The translations under genes were made by a program, and so were the position numbers. From positions 30,801,974 to 30,865,973 of the forward strand of contig NC_067121.1 of NCBI RefSeq assembly GCF_021347895.1: a stretch of DNA of 64,000 nt, read 5' to 3'. Shown here piece by piece: positions 29,230 through 42,299 of this stretch (position 1 is its first letter; every line of letters begins with the position of its first letter). The notes beneath the pieces were generated by a model. The model made no database searches, was not told the origin of the DNA, and saw only the letters and a list, made by a program, of their open reading frames with translations. Source of the DNA: Acanthochromis polyacanthus (lineage: Eukaryota; Chordata; Actinopteri; Pomacentridae).

Positions 29230-31590
29230 GCGAGATGAAGTGAAGTGAGAAGAGGGCGGCAGCTTCATGACCTCGAACTGACACTTTTACTTTGTGTTAT
29301 TAAAAGAACCTTTTAGTGACATGGCATTTGATGAAATTTCAATATTTTTAGATAAGAAAACACGACTGTTGCTTTAGCAGGGAAGAAGATTCACGCACTG
29401 TAAGGAATTTGCAATGCATGTAGATACAATAAGCAAAATTCAATAAAAGATGGTGTTAAAAACGATACAAGAAACAGCTAAATACATCATCACACAACAC
29501 TAGTGGTGTTTGAGCTGAACTGGCTTCACTGTAACTCTGGGTTGGTAACTCAGGACTGGTTTAATCGGTGGCACAGCTGAAAACTGACCATCAGTTTTGT
29601 TTTTCTGTGAGGGTTTATGACATTTACGTCACGTCTGTTGACACTGACACAGGACCGGCCACAGTTATTACTGTTAGCAGGGTGCCAGATGCCTCCGTGG
29701 ATCAGACACAGAGGCCGTGATGCCTCTCTGGTCGTTGTCGGGGGTATTCTTGGCTCTGCATATCACATGTCGGAGGGAAAACGCCTAAAACGAAGTCATA
29801 GTGAGCACTATGCCAGTACACAGACTACAACAAAGCTCCATTCCTTCATATATAAACACGGTGTAAACTGCTTTTCTGCGAGGTGCTGCCTGTTCCACGC
29901 TAATGAGGGCTGCTCTGCTGCTCAGCAAACTGTTGCTATGGAGAGAAAGAGCAAACCCGTGGCAAGACCGATGCATGTAGTAACTTACAGCAAAGCAGTT
30001 TCAGTGCATTGCTCCATATGTGCGTGATCTACATTCTGGTTCAGAGCTCACCACCTAAACCGAAAAAATAACAACTACTCAGACTTTGGTTGTGTCTGTA
30101 TCATTGTGCCACACGTAGTCCAGAACTCTGTGGTGTGAACTGTTAGGTTTCTAACTCCTCCTCTTCATGACACTGGTTTTATATTCATTTTATCTTTTAT
30201 TTAGCTTTAAAAAGTCCATTTATGAAAACATTATGAAAGATAATTATCTCAACCTTTCCATTTCTGCTTTTCATGGTGATGTTCCATCTGTTGTCTTGAC
30301 ATTTAGACTGAAAGAGTGTTGCATTAAATATGGAAAACAACTTGAACTGTGCTCTTAAACCACTTGGATCTTGTTTATATATATATATATATATATATAT
30401 TAAAGAAATGCTTTAACAGTTTATCAAAAAATTCTAACACTTTAGTTTCTGCACTAAACCAAGAAGATATAACTGATTAATGAATGAGCTTCATAGGTGC
30501 TGGTCAGCAGATTTCATCTTTGGACGGACCCAGACCAGCTGTTTCCAGCGGTTTGTACGAAGCTAAGCTAACTAGCTGTTGATTGATAAATAATATAGTT
30601 CAAAATGTCCAAACAAATCAAATAAAAAGTGTTCATTAATGAGCTTTGAGCTTTACATCTTCGTGCTAAGCTATGCTAACCGTCTCCTAGCTGCAACCTC
30701 TTTAGTGTTATGAGGCTTCTGTAAAGACAGCAAATATGTGTACTTCCCAAAATGTCAAACTATAGCAGATAATTTTACAGACTTTTTACACTTCTTTAAA
30801 ATTATCTGTAGGTGGGGGACCTGCTTGGACTCGAGTATCTAAATCCTGGCTACAGCTCAGATAGACATGAGGTTTTGCACCATTTTTATAGCATTTCTTT
30901 CTTAACTCTCAATCTTTGATCCAGTGAGACTAGTGTTGCTAAACTTAAAGCGGTAGTATTGCTAAACTACCATTTTAAGTAAGTCCTCAAAATGTCCAAC
31001 GGTGCATTTAGTTCTTTGAAAAAAGACCTGCATGGTGGTTTGATGGTTGTATTTTCATTAGGTCTCAGTTTTGTGGAGTTTGTTGCTGTTCGTGTTGACC
31101 CAACTTAATTATACAGTGAAGCAGTAATTTTTGTTAAGGATAATTGTGATTTTTAAAGAAATTAAATATTGATATCATGTTAATATACATGACATTACAG
31201 TAAATATTCCAGCAGCTAATAACTCTGGCTGACAAGTCAGGAAGATGAGGCAGAATTATGCTAACAGACTCTCCAAATCCATACACCCTTACTTTGATTG
31301 TAAACAAAGTTAAAGAATCTGACTTTCTATAAAAGGTTTGGCCAAGCTCATCATGCAATCAACAGTCCTAGTTTGTAGGTAGAAACCCATCCAGACTCTA
31401 CAAGAGAAATGACTTGACAGGGAATTTAATTTTAAACCAAAATGTCTCAGAAAGATCTGCTAAGTTACTTGTAAATGACAGCTAAATGAGTAGTGTAGTC
31501 AAACTGTCGCTGTGTTTCCTAATATACGTTCCCTGAGCTCATGTTTCTGAGACCCACGACAAAGAACAGAGTTATTCACTAACAACAGAG
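29230..31590. other. Spacer before the b3gnt5 3' end
   Basis: I see no gene. The 136-residue frame at 29617-30027 lacks recognisable features. A short (TA)n tract lies at about 30377-30400. Confidence 0.5.
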
Positions 31591-32394
31591 TGCATATTTT
31601 ATTTCAATAAAAAAACGTTTTTCACAAATGTAATTAAACCATTTAACCATTACATAATTCCCACCCTACCTCCCCCAGCACAAGAACTGTTTGTTGAGTC
31701 TTTTCAGTTACACATCTGCTCTACTTCAGCACTTTGTGACATGGAGACATTTTTAGCTTTGACATGTCACTGGCCTGCTGTATATTTGTCTTACGGTGAC
31801 TCACACATCAATGACACCCAAATGTGCTGCTTCTGTTTCACATCATCATCTCTTTTCATGACACAGACCTCCTATAAGCCCATCAGTTTTTAACAAAGCA
31901 TGAATATTTTAACTCTGGTGAAATAGGAAAATGCCAGCGTTACAAATTTTGGCAAGCCTTTTGTGTATCACAGTAGTGGATGAGTGCAAAATCAACAATA
32001 AGGAGGAAGTACAGTCTTAATTGACTGAGATGAAAGTGAGCTGACCGGTTTGTGAGAGGACTGGGTTTGAACTGGAACAACATCTAAACGGCAGCACTTC
32101 AGAACCTTTTTTCACATTGTACTGTCAATGCAGAGCCAGTGTTCTGACATTTTTAACCACAGAGACTAGAGGTCCTTGATTTGTTGGCGATTTCATACTA
32201 ACAGTGACGTAATATATCAAGTCTCTCTGGCGTCTTGTTAACACAGAACACAGTGCTTTGACACGGATGTCCGACTGAAAGGACTGAGGTAATATTCACA
32301 GCAATGACCTCATTTTATTATGACCTATAGTGTGGCACATTCTCGCTCTCTCTGTCAAGCACTGACACACACACGCACACAAACCTGACTAATA

Positions 32395-33558
32395 CTACAA
32401 AAAGGCTGCTTTACAAGGGTAGGTGTTCGTGTAGTAGGGTTTGCAAAGGAGAGTCACTTTAACGGCGGTGCAGTACAGCCTCCCCATGAGTCCCGAGGTC
32501 CTCTGTTTGACCTGTGGGTGTGTCGCTGCTTTCCACAGGTCATAAATGTCCTCTACATGGCCGTGTGACGTCATCATCTGGTCATAGATACATGGGTGGT
32601 AAGGCGCCTTGCCCTCCCCTGAGAAATAGACGTGCTCCTGCGGTGACACGCCGATGGCATTGGCGCAGATGCCCATGAACACATCGTCTATGTAAAGCGA
32701 GGCATTCAGGGTCAGTGTGGCGTGGTAGATTCTGTCCGCTACGTCGCTGGAGACGACGTAGCCGGCCCCAGCTGTGTAGTCGGGGTAAGACAACCACTGG
32801 TACATCTCAAAGGGAACGTAGTATTTGCTGTCTTTGCTGCGGATGGGCGGTGCCCCTCTGTGCACTCGGCCGATCCAAAAGTCTGTGACGCCTTTGCTGC
32901 TCACGTCCTGCAGGTAGCTAACCAGGTTGGGCATGTGGACGAAGATGTCGTCATCAGCGGTCATGAAGAAGCGTGCGTGTGCGCAGCGATTGTGCATCCA
33001 GTGAAACTGCAGGATCAGCTTCAGGGTCAGATTGTGGAAGGAGTCTAGAAAGTCTTGCTGGATCAAATCGCCATAGACACGGTCCTCCTGGATGAGCTGC
33101 TCCTGGAAGCCGACACCACTCCTCTTGCTCCACGAAGGCTCCTCCTTCTTTGTCTGAATTGCTCCCAAGGCAAACACCACCTTGACCGTCACTCCCAGCG
33201 CGTTTTTAATGTAGGTCTCGTTACCCCAGGTGGATCTGATGGCGTTTCGCCTCTCAATATTATCTGGGGATGTCTTGACAAAGAGGAGGAGGAGGACGTC
33301 CTCATTGGTGCACTTCTCAGGGTGGTCCAGCAGGTAGTGAAAGCTGCTGAAGCTTCTGGCCTGCTCACGTGAGATGGTGAGGCTCTTGTTGATGTAGGTG
33401 AAGCGGTTGACCAGGTAGCGGTACGAGTATGACTTGACGTGGCTGACAACGTTGTTGTCCAGCTGCTCCCAGCAAACCATCACCACTGACAGTACCAGGC
33501 ACGTGGTCATCAGCTGCACACACTGGCATTTTCGTATCCGGCGGAAATTCACAAACAT
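32395..33558 (-). CDS. b3gnt5: b3gnt5, lactosylceramide beta-1,3-N-acetylglucosaminyltransferase (Lc3 synthase)
   Basis: B3GNT5 adds GlcNAc in beta-1,3 linkage to lactosylceramide in the Golgi and so starts lacto/neolacto-series glycolipids. The coding sequence is one exon of 387 residues (human 378). It has a short cytosolic tail, a type II signal anchor at about residues 15-31 and a GT31 catalytic domain. Landmarks are VSHVKSYSYRYLVN, LLLLFVKTSP, RRNAIRSTWGNE, the metal-binding DDD in MTADDDIFVHMPN, FWIGRVHRGAPP, YPDYTAGAGYV, SLYIDDVFMG and the end YPCKAAFL. N-glycosylation sequons include NKS (about 57) and NET. MFVNFRR is the first in-frame start and fits the family. A polyA signal is at about 31599-31604, giving a roughly 0.8-kb 3' UTR. 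Confidence 0.97.
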   Translation of the reverse strand: MFVNFRRIRKCQCVQLMTTCLVLSVVMVCWEQLDNNVVSHVKSYSYRYLVNRFTYINKSLTISREQARSFSSFHYLLDHPEKCTNEDVLLLLFVKTSPDNIERRNAIRSTWGNETYIKNALGVTVKVVFALGAIQTKKEEPSWSKRSGVGFQEQLIQEDRVYGDLIQQDFLDSFHNLTLKLILQFHWMHNRCAHARFFMTADDDIFVHMPNLVSYLQDVSSKGVTDFWIGRVHRGAPPIRSKDSKYYVPFEMYQWLSYPDYTAGAGYVVSSDVADRIYHATLTLNASLYIDDVFMGICANAIGVSPQEHVYFSGEGKAPYHPCIYDQMMTSHGHVEDIYDLWKAATHPQVKQRTSGLMGRLYCTAVKVTLLCKPYYTNTYPCKAAFL

Positions 33559-35947
33559 CCTGGAATCTGGTCACCCGGTGGCGGTGGTCCCTGTCTGGTT
33601 GGAGATAGAGGTGAGGCAGCTGATGGAGTCCGTGTGTTTGAAGGAGGCAAGATAGTAGAGGTTGAGAGAGTTGTTCCAGTGCCTCAGAGCAGCATTTGCT
33701 GGGTCTTCCATCCTAGGGTTCCACATTCAGCAGCAGGCATGGGCAGTAGTGGGAGTCACTGGGCTTGCAGGGAAACATCCTCCATTGCAGCAGAATCACT
33801 CACAGGCTCAGAGGCGTCCAGCAGCTGGAGAGTCATCTTTCACCCATGAATTCTCTGGTTCTGGCAAAGGAGAGCACATAGACATCTGTGACTTCATTAA
33901 ATACTTGTAACACTTCAGTTGGAGGCACAAAAGTGGAACTACTGCTTCCTTTTTAATTCAAAAGCGGGAAGTGATAATGTCCAAAGTAACATATTTTCTC
34001 AATGTTCTCTTGGCAAATATCTTCCCTTTTTGGAAGCGTGACAAAAGCCAAGTTGTGTTTCCTGTTCTATTGCCATGTTCAGATTTTGCAAGAATTGATC
34101 ATGTGTTGCCACCAGCAGGATTTCTACACACAATCAACCAAAGCTTTTAATCACACAAGGACGCCACTAAAATGTTATTCAATTATTCAAATAAGCAAGT
34201 TTCTCTCAGTGAAGTGTGTCCATACTTGGACCACGGTATCCATCGTTCAGAAACCTGTGTGGGCAGTCATTCATTTACACTATGCCTACTACTATGACTC
34301 TTCTTGCGGCTGGACTGGAACTTTACATTTGACCAAACCCACTTGTGTTTAGTGTTCTGTGCAGGAATAGTAACGTTAGCTGAAAAGTGAGGTGGGGTAA
34401 AAGAGGGGGGAGGAGGATTCACTGAATGCAAAAGCCAACACAGCAAATGCTGCAATGCAAGCTCGTCCATAATGGAGGGGTTTAAGGCACAGACCCACTG
34501 AAATCGCTGAGAGTCATGGAAAGCATTTGGACACAATGGACAGTGTCAGAATAGCTCGGCAGCACAATGCGGGACGAGAATAGCCTGCTTCCGTCTGGGC
34601 CCGGGCTAAAACCAAGGGGGGGATCATGATGGGCCCGGGGCCTGGGACTCCCACTGCGCCCCGGGAGCTTTTTAAACATCACTGGATGGCCTGTGCCTAA
34701 TGGGGTCACTGGCTCAGAATGGCTCTCTTTTCTCTCAACCTGATAATGAGAAACTCTGCTTCACCTCTGATTCACACCAGATTCCCGCTCTTACGTAGAA
34801 ACGCTTCCCGTTACACGGCATTTACAGCTGAGCCGACGTAAAACACATCAGTCATATTAACATACAACTCTTCTCAGCTATTTGGACACGGATAATGGAT
34901 TTTTATTAGCCATCATAAAAATTAGTGCACATACTTGTTGGACTGTGACCTCCACATGTACGATGTCAGTTAGGAAGGGAAAGTAACAGGCTGGGAAAAC
35001 TTACAGTTAGAGTTTTCATGCTTCTGGACCTACACACAATAATAATTAAAAAAAATCACTCTGGATCTACAGAAAACACTGTAAATGCTTTATATCGTGA
35101 ATATTTTTTTTGCCAGAGAGCAGGCAGCTGAAAACAACTCGCAGCTAACAAAAACACAGTTCCTGGGAAAACAAGTTGTGGAAAGAAACAATTCAGAAAT
35201 ATGGACAAATAGTACGAAAGCTCAATGGGTATTCAAGTTTTTTTTTTTCTGTTGTCACTGGAGGGAAGTGGCCTTTTAAGGAAGAAACAAATTCAGCGGT
35301 CCAGCCACATAACACAACTTCTTTAAAGTCATACATGCTTATACATATCAGATTACAGTGTATCAGAAAATGCAGTATTTTCCATTAGTTGTTCAGTAAA
35401 AACATTGTTAGATGAAATTCTGACAAACTTCAAAAAGCATGTAAAACCAGACTATTGTCACCCACAGAGCCCATGTGATAGGTGTCATCTACTAACAGTG
35501 TGACTGTATTTATTTGCCATTGCATTTTCCCAGCATGAGTTACTTTATGACAGTTTTCACCACCAAAAAATGTTACCTACATTTGTTAGGGCTTCACATT
35601 AATTCCTTGGTGACTGCTACTTTGTCATGTTACTGTGCTTTAGCCTCAGCTGTGGTGCACTTTGGTAGCTTTAATTTACTTTTATGATATTGACTGAAGG
35701 TGTAACTGCTGTCGTGTTGGTCAAACAGGTTGTGTCTCTGCTGCAGGGGGCACAAACACGAGCATCGGCCCTCACTCTTCTATCTTGGCCGCATCTAAAA
35801 CAAGCGCTGTGAAAGTGAACCACCCCATAAACATATTTAGAAAGTCACCATTTGTGTATAAATAGATTTGAAGCACAGAAGCAGAGTGGGAGGGAGGGGA
35901 GAAGAAAAATATCATACTATCAGTGGAAGGATCATTCCAACACTCAC

Positions 35948-36075
35948 CGGCAAAGGAGAAGATCTGCGTGTGAATCCAACACAGAAGCGGCAAATCTTCT
36001 TTCCCTCCCCAAGTAGTCTTCTCCGCTGCTTGAAGTTTACTTTTTCCTTCAGATGACAGGAGGCGAAACACTTGT
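35948..36075 (-). other. Possible 5' untranslated exon upstream of b3gnt5
   Basis: The minus-strand sequence ends TTTGCCG against a strong GTGAGTG donor and lies 2.4 kb upstream of the b3gnt5 start. It has no conserved frame. B3GNT5 genes commonly have untranslated leader exons. The acceptor in front of the b3gnt5 ATG would be TTCCAG at about 33560. Confidence 0.3.
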
Positions 36076-36550
36076 CAGAAACAGGCATCAATCCTCAGTG
36101 AAACAGTCAACGGCTCTGTGCGGAGGAACAGTGTGTGTCTGTGTGGGAATATCTGTGAAGTGGTGTGAGAGTGGGTTTTCTTCTGATCCGTCCACTGGCC
36201 TGAGTGTGTAGACTGTAAGTTGCTTGTAAATGAGCCGGTTGCCTTGGCTCTGGTCTCTCCCCTCCCTCAATCGTCCCCTCCCTCCCTCCCTCCCTATCAG
36301 TGCAGTCTGTGTAGGTGGCAGCAGAGCAGAGGGACGTGATGAGACAAAGAGCTCTGTCCTGTCCCTCATCTTTACGCTCTGACATCCAAAAATGTGGAGT
36401 GAGGTGAGGAATCTTTATCTGATGTGACGCTTTAGCTGCAGAATTTTCTCCAAAGAAATATGAGACAAAGATAACCCAAGAAACACTAAATGCAGGTTTT
36501 AAATGATGATGATTTTGTTTTTGAAGGAAAAATATTGTCCAGCCCATCTT

Positions 36551-37597
36551 GCCCTATGTGGAAAAAGTAATTGCCCCCTGAATTTGACAACTGGGTTCAG
36601 TCTCACCAGCCACACTTAAATATGATTACTGCCAGGCTTGTTAAATCTAAACATCACTAAATTGAGCCTATTTGACTTTGTGAAGTAGCTAAAGGGTCAA
36701 AAAGCTGCACATGATGCCACATTCTAAACAGATTCAAGAACAGATGTAAAGCAAAGTCAGTGACATTTATCAGACTGGAGGGTTACAAAGTCATTGCCAA
36801 GGCTCTGAGAGATATTATCCACAAATGGAGAAACATGGACCAGTGGTGAACCTTCCTAGGAGTTGCCAAGAGCATGTTGATATCTAATTAGGAAAAGAAC
36901 CCAGATGAACATCAAAAGATCTGCAGGTCGGTCCGTCTACATGATTCCACAATAAGGAAGGCATTGGGAGAAAATGGCATCGTGGGAGAGTTGCAAAAAA
37001 TATTTAGATGAGCTCCGAGACTTCTAGGATAACAACAGGCTGATGAGTCAAAGGTGGAACTTATTATTAGACATGGATCCCGTTATATCTGGCGTAAAGC
37101 TACCACTGCAATCCACAAGAGGAACATGATGCTAGCAGTGAAACATGGTGGTGGTATTGTGATGGTTTGAAGACTCGGACGACTTGTCATAACTGTTTGA
37201 GCCACGAATTCTGCTCTCTATCAGAAAATCCTCCTGAAGAATATCCACCATCAGTTCATGACCGAAAGCCGAAGAACAAATGGTTTCTACAGCAAGACAA
37301 TGACCCAAAGCACACAAGCAAGTGGCTCAAAAAGAACAAAATGAAGGTTTTAGAGTGGCCGAGTCAAAGCTGAGACATCAATCCAAGTGAGATGCGGTGG
37401 CAAGACCTTCAAAGGGCAGTTTGTGCTCATAAACCATCAAATGAGACCGAATTAAAACTATTCTGCAGAGAAGAGTGGGTCAAAATGAATTCATGGCGAT
37501 GTAAAAGACTGATCACAAGCTCACAAGTTGTTGCTGCCAAAGGTGGCCCCAACCAGCTATTACGCTTAGGGGGGGCAATTACTTTTTCACAGGGGTG
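36551..37597 (+). mobile_element. Degraded Tc1-like transposon, nearly full length
   Basis: The ends are inverted: left GCCCTATGTGGAAAAAGTAA then TTGCCCCC, right GGGGGGCAATTACTTTTTCA. The interior decodes, with frameshifts, to Tc1 transposase. The second catalytic aspartate block [11 protein letters not shown] is at about 37300, followed by LEWPSQS, INPSEMRW and the remainder. Stops make it inactive. Confidence 0.9.
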
Positions 37598-37599
37598 AT

Positions 37600-39385
37600 A
37601 CAGGTTTTCAATAAATCTTCAATAAATTCTTATTCAAAAACCGCATTTTGTATTTTGTGTGTTATCTCTGTCTAATATTCAAGATGCCAGAGAATGACAT
37701 TGACAATATCAAAGATTGGACAAATACATCAAATGCCAACACTGTACTACATGCAACGTATGACAGAGAAAAGTAGAAAGGTGTGGTCGTCAACGCGATT
37801 AAGCAAGACACCTAAGAAGAAGAAGAATATTTAAAAAATATGAATGTTAGTTTGATGATCCGGAACATTTAAGAGACAAATGCGCAAAACTAGAAGAGCT
37901 CTGTAAGGAGGGGAGAAGTACTTGATGTTTACTCAAAAGTGACAGTTTGCGGTTGGTAATACTTCTGATATCTTTGATTTGAACATTTTTGCGAGCCTGC
38001 ATTGTAGCCAACACAAGCAAAGCATCCATGACTTCACTAAGAATTTTTGGGATTTCCTGGAACATTTAAATACTGGATAAACATTTGATACTGAATAAAT
38101 AAACACTGTATTCTCTCTTCCAACAAACCGAAACGCTTCCCATTTCGGGATGAAACATCAGTGCTACTCATCCTTAAGGGCCTGCTCCAAATACATGCCC
38201 CTTAGACTGAAAGACCTCCTTCGCCAAGTATTATTTTGGCAACAGATTTTGGTTGACTTTTACTCTTTTGACAAATATGTGTATTAGTTTTAGTCCACTT
38301 TGATTCACTACATCTTTTTTTTTAGCTAGTTTTTGTCAGTGACATTTAGTCTCATTTTTGCATTTGTATTTTGCCATATCATCCAAGCAGCTTAAGACCA
38401 CAGCTGTCTCCAGCTTTGTGTACGGATACCATGACTACCCGCGTTATTCTTGTATATGGAAAGGTGAGTGGAAAAGGTTAAGTGTCCATGTCTGTCTGTA
38501 ATGATGAAAGATGGCATATCTCCTGTAAATCCAGTCATCACTTCCAAACTCTGAGCCACTCTGTCCGTCCAACTCACCTAGCGTTAGCATTACAACTACA
38601 TGCTCACTAAAATCCAGTTTACCGTCTGGGTTTAGCTTGAAAGGAGACGCTAAATTGACTGAATAACCAACATCTTTTTTCTACAACATTAGCAGAAAGA
38701 GCGGCATCAGCAATCCTGAACTGACTCACGGGTACTGACAGCAACACGAACAACATCTGACTGCAGTGAAGTCATCATTACGTCCACATCATCTGTTACA
38801 TTAACAACAGCTTACCTTTCTTTAAAAAATGTCAACTGCTGCCTGCATATTCATAGTTTGTCTCAGGAGTGTTGTTGCCGTTTGTCATCGCGTTTCTTTT
38901 TAGGGAAGTTCATAAGTCTGTTTTAATTCAGGAACCGTCAGATGATTTTAGAGTCAGACTCATTGCATCACACAATGTAATGACTTTATTAGTAAGCAGC
39001 AGTTCAACGGGTCAAACTAGTGAATCGACTGAATGGGGGGGTGGAAGAAAGGGATTCAGAGCTGCAGGGAACTAAAAAACCACTTCCTATGAAAACAGTC
39101 ATTGGTTATTCATCCATTTGTTTGTCTTGAGCGTTGTTGTTTCAGTTTTATTTGCTGAGAAAAAGAGTGAAGCATTTTTTCACAGTTCTATAGTTTCATA
39201 GTCGTAATTCACAAAATTCCACTGCTAAGTTTCTCAGCTTGTTTTTTTTATATGCTTGAAAGCACATCTGGGCTGAAATAATCAGTCATTGCCGTGGCTG
39301 AGGAGCTTACAGCGTTCAAGCTGCAGCGCACAAAAATAAAGTCTCAGATTCAGACTTCTGAGTTTCAGTGTTTGAGCAGAGTAGC
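37600..39385. other. Spacer, nothing recognised
   Basis: I see no gene, element ends or RNA gene. Short frames on both strands appear to be chance. Confidence 0.5.
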
Positions 39386-39389
39386 AAGT

Positions 39390-39560
39390 GAGCTGGTGTG
39401 CTCGAGCTGCAGAGAATAAAGAGTGTCGAGTCATTTTAGTCATTGTTTTAGTGGTGAGAGGTGGACTTCATAGGTCTGAACATTCAACAGAAATTAACTG
39501 TGCAGAGCTGCATACAAGTAATTTTACAGTAGAAAGATTTTTTTCAGAGATAAACTTCTA
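39390..39560 (+). repeat. Unnamed dispersed repeat, copy 3
   Basis: 'agtgagctggtgtgctcgag' followed by 'ctgcagagaataaagag', and later 'ggacttcatag', matches the right parts of the copies at 13438 and 28370. Confidence 0.55.
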
Positions 39561-39666
39561 AATATGTAAAATCACTACAAAGACAGGAGTCGGCATGCAC
39601 CGTCTGATAATGAGATAAATGTGTAAATGCGTGCAGACAGTGAGGAAGCATTAGTTCTAGAGAGTG

Positions 39667-39895
39667 AGTGAAGGGAAATGATGTAAGCTGTTCCACAAAA
39701 ATCATTTTTATTTGGTAATATTCTATTTTATGGAGTCCTATAATTTCCCAGAGAGAACTGTGTAATTTTGTTCTAATTGCGTATTTATTTTTAGTTTGTT
39801 TTTTTTTAGAAGGACACCGGAAATTGTATAATAATTACCCTACATAAAAAACTATTGGCCATGTCATGGAATTTGTGTTTCCCTCGGGACACGCT
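39667..39895 (+). repeat. Diverged direct duplication, first unit
   Basis: Shared blocks with 40800-40988 are 'gtgaaggaaa...gctgttccac', 'ggagtcctataatttc', 'cagagagaactg', 'gtatttatttttagttt' and 'gtgtttccctcgggac'. The order is the same in both units, and they are about 1.1 kb apart. Confidence 0.55.
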
Positions 39896-40799
39896 GTAAT
39901 AACTTTCCTGAAGTTTCAATGCAGCGCCATCATCAGGTCTGTTTTTCCAAATTGTTGGGTTTGGTTTTATCTGATCTTATTGTCTATTTAGCGCAGGCGG
40001 CTTCCAATCCATCGAACTTCCTTTAAATAAAGCGACCTGCTCAGAATTTCACCTGAGAGCTCCGCAAGCAACTGGTACAGTACATGGAGGTCTAAAAATA
40101 CACTAAATGACCTGATTAGAGAAAAGAAATGTTTGTCAGGAGGTCACAGATGTAGGAGACTACAGTGTGAGACAGTCAGGACCTGCAGAGCGCATGACTA
40201 ATGCATCACAGGATTTTTCAAGGAGAGTGTGAAGGAAAAGTGATGTGTAGGCTTGACGACTCACTGGAATGCACACATGCTTAATTTGTTGCAGACGCTA
40301 AACTTTTTTTCTTTCCCGTTTCTCTTGTGCACAAATGAAAGCCCGAGATTATTATTAAGTATGGCAGAATAAGGCGGATAGCTGGCTTACCTTGCTAACA
40401 AATTACTGCCTATTAAATACTAAATTGCTGCTTACAAGAGTTCAGTCTGAACACTAAATAATATGGAAATACAGCACTATGGAAATTAAATTCAGGTTTG
40501 ATTAAGCTGTAAACTTAACCAACCATGCTACATCAGAGCTTTCAAAAAAATGACAGTTTCTTAGTCACACTTATATGACTGAAACTAATCAGAAATAGCC
40601 AATTAACTTCTGCATTCTCGATATCTTTACTCTGGATTGCCTTGATTGTGATAAAACAATGTTTAACTTTTGAAGCTGATCGGATATATGCTGCTTTCTT
40701 CTCTATCAGTGAACAGAACATTCACTGTTGAATGACATCAGTGGCACTCTTGTCTATAAGGGGCTGCCCCAGCGAGCTAAAATGCTACTTAAAACGCAA

Positions 40800-40988
40800 A
40801 GTAAGTGAAGGAAAATGGCTGGAGCTGTTCCATATCTTTTCTTGTCTTTTATTTATTGAGTATTTCATGGGTCCTGTAATTTCAGAGTAGTTTGTTCCTC
40901 AGAGAGAACTGGTAATTTGGCACTAATTATGTTTGTATTTTTAGTTTTTCACATGTCGTGAAACTTGGGTGTGCGTTTCCCTTAGGAC
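40800..40988 (+). repeat. Diverged direct duplication, second unit
   Basis: It carries the same ordered blocks as 39667-39895, ending 'gtgcgtttcccttaggac'. The sequence between the units shows nothing recognisable. Either a segmental duplication or two members of an uncatalogued repeat would explain it. Confidence 0.55.
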
Positions 40989-42124
40989 AAATTTAATAGC
41001 ATGAGTGCGGCTTACCAACACCTATAGCACTGAGGTGTACTGTAGGGGTGGCCTAGTTTCACAGTCCCACTTGTCATACAAATTAAAACCACACCATGCT
41101 GCCTGCAACACATATTCATCTACGGACAGTGGCTTTAGTGCACGTGCTCAAGCAAGCCAATTAAATACAGTGTTGAGTTTGGTGCATTTTACTTGACTGT
41201 TTCCATTTTAAGACAAAACAATCCAGCAAATATTGTTTTTTTTAATCCACTACAGTTATTTGATAACTTTAGTTACTTTGCAAATTTAGTTTAATGATGC
41301 AAAATGTACCAACAACAAAATAATCATGTGATTTTATAGCTTAAGACACAACTTCATTGATCCCAGAAGGGAAACTGACAAGTCAACCTGCAGATCTCAA
41401 TTAGTAAAATGACCTTTACCAGCTTCGACATTAAATTGGGGAGCACATTCCTGCATCGATAACTAAAATCCAATAATAGACATTATACTGAAATATGTCA
41501 TGTTGCATGAGGAGTACTTCAACTTGTGCTGTTTTACATGAAACGTTGATGCTAATACTTTAACCAAAGTAAAAATTGAAACGCATGACTTTTACTGGCA
41601 ACACCTTGGTTACTTTAGTGCTTCCTCCGTTTTTGTCTGCGGAGAAGTCAGTCTATCAGTGCTCCAATTTACAAAGCAATTTAAGTGTTTACATTTTAAT
41701 TACGTATGTGAATTATTTAACGCTTATTTAATAGCAACACCAAACACGAACATGCTACGAACAACAAACGCTGTCTTTTCGGAGGGAAAGGCAACTTAGC
41801 TAGCAAAAACTGTTATTTAAACTTTCAGAAACAGCTCAAATTCTCAATATGTTGCCGTTTAACTTAAACGAATCTAAATTTTAATGTGAAAATATTCATT
41901 TACTGTTGTGTAAGACTTATTTTAGTTCTTTCGGTTGTTTTTCCCCCAAAAAACAACAACTCAGCCGCTACCTAAAGACAACAAGCTAACTTTTACTTTG
42001 TTCACCTGTCGGCTAGCCGCTCGAGCTAAAGTCACTTTAAACGGGGAAGTTCCGACGCTATTTATATGCAATGTATTAAATTCGCAATGTTTTCACTGTT
42101 TGTCATGTGAGCGGTTCTTCGTAC

Positions 42125-42240
42125 CTGACACTACGGTTCATACAGCAGCCACACACCACAGCTCCACAGCCGCCGTTTGGCAACTGAACGAACTCCGCCG
42201 TTTCTACCTGATAAGTTCTGTCCGCTGGGAGGAACCAAAC
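42125..42240 (-). other. Possible first (untranslated) exon and promoter of b3gnt5
   Basis: This CpG-containing block reads on the minus strand into a TGTCAG-GTACG donor. The nearest minus-strand coding start downstream is b3gnt5, 8.6 kb away, and tbl1xr1 ends upstream on the same strand. It is therefore a reasonable leader exon, but this is inference without transcript data. Confidence 0.35.
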
Positions 42241-42299
42241 TGCTTTCAAAGAGAGGGGGGTCTGGCTGCACTAGTCAAGCCAATATAGTGATATTAATG

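Noticed and set aside
29617..30027. 136-residue plus-strand open frame
   Set aside because: No motif, no splice context and no protein-like composition; a similar frame exists on the other strand. Probably chance.
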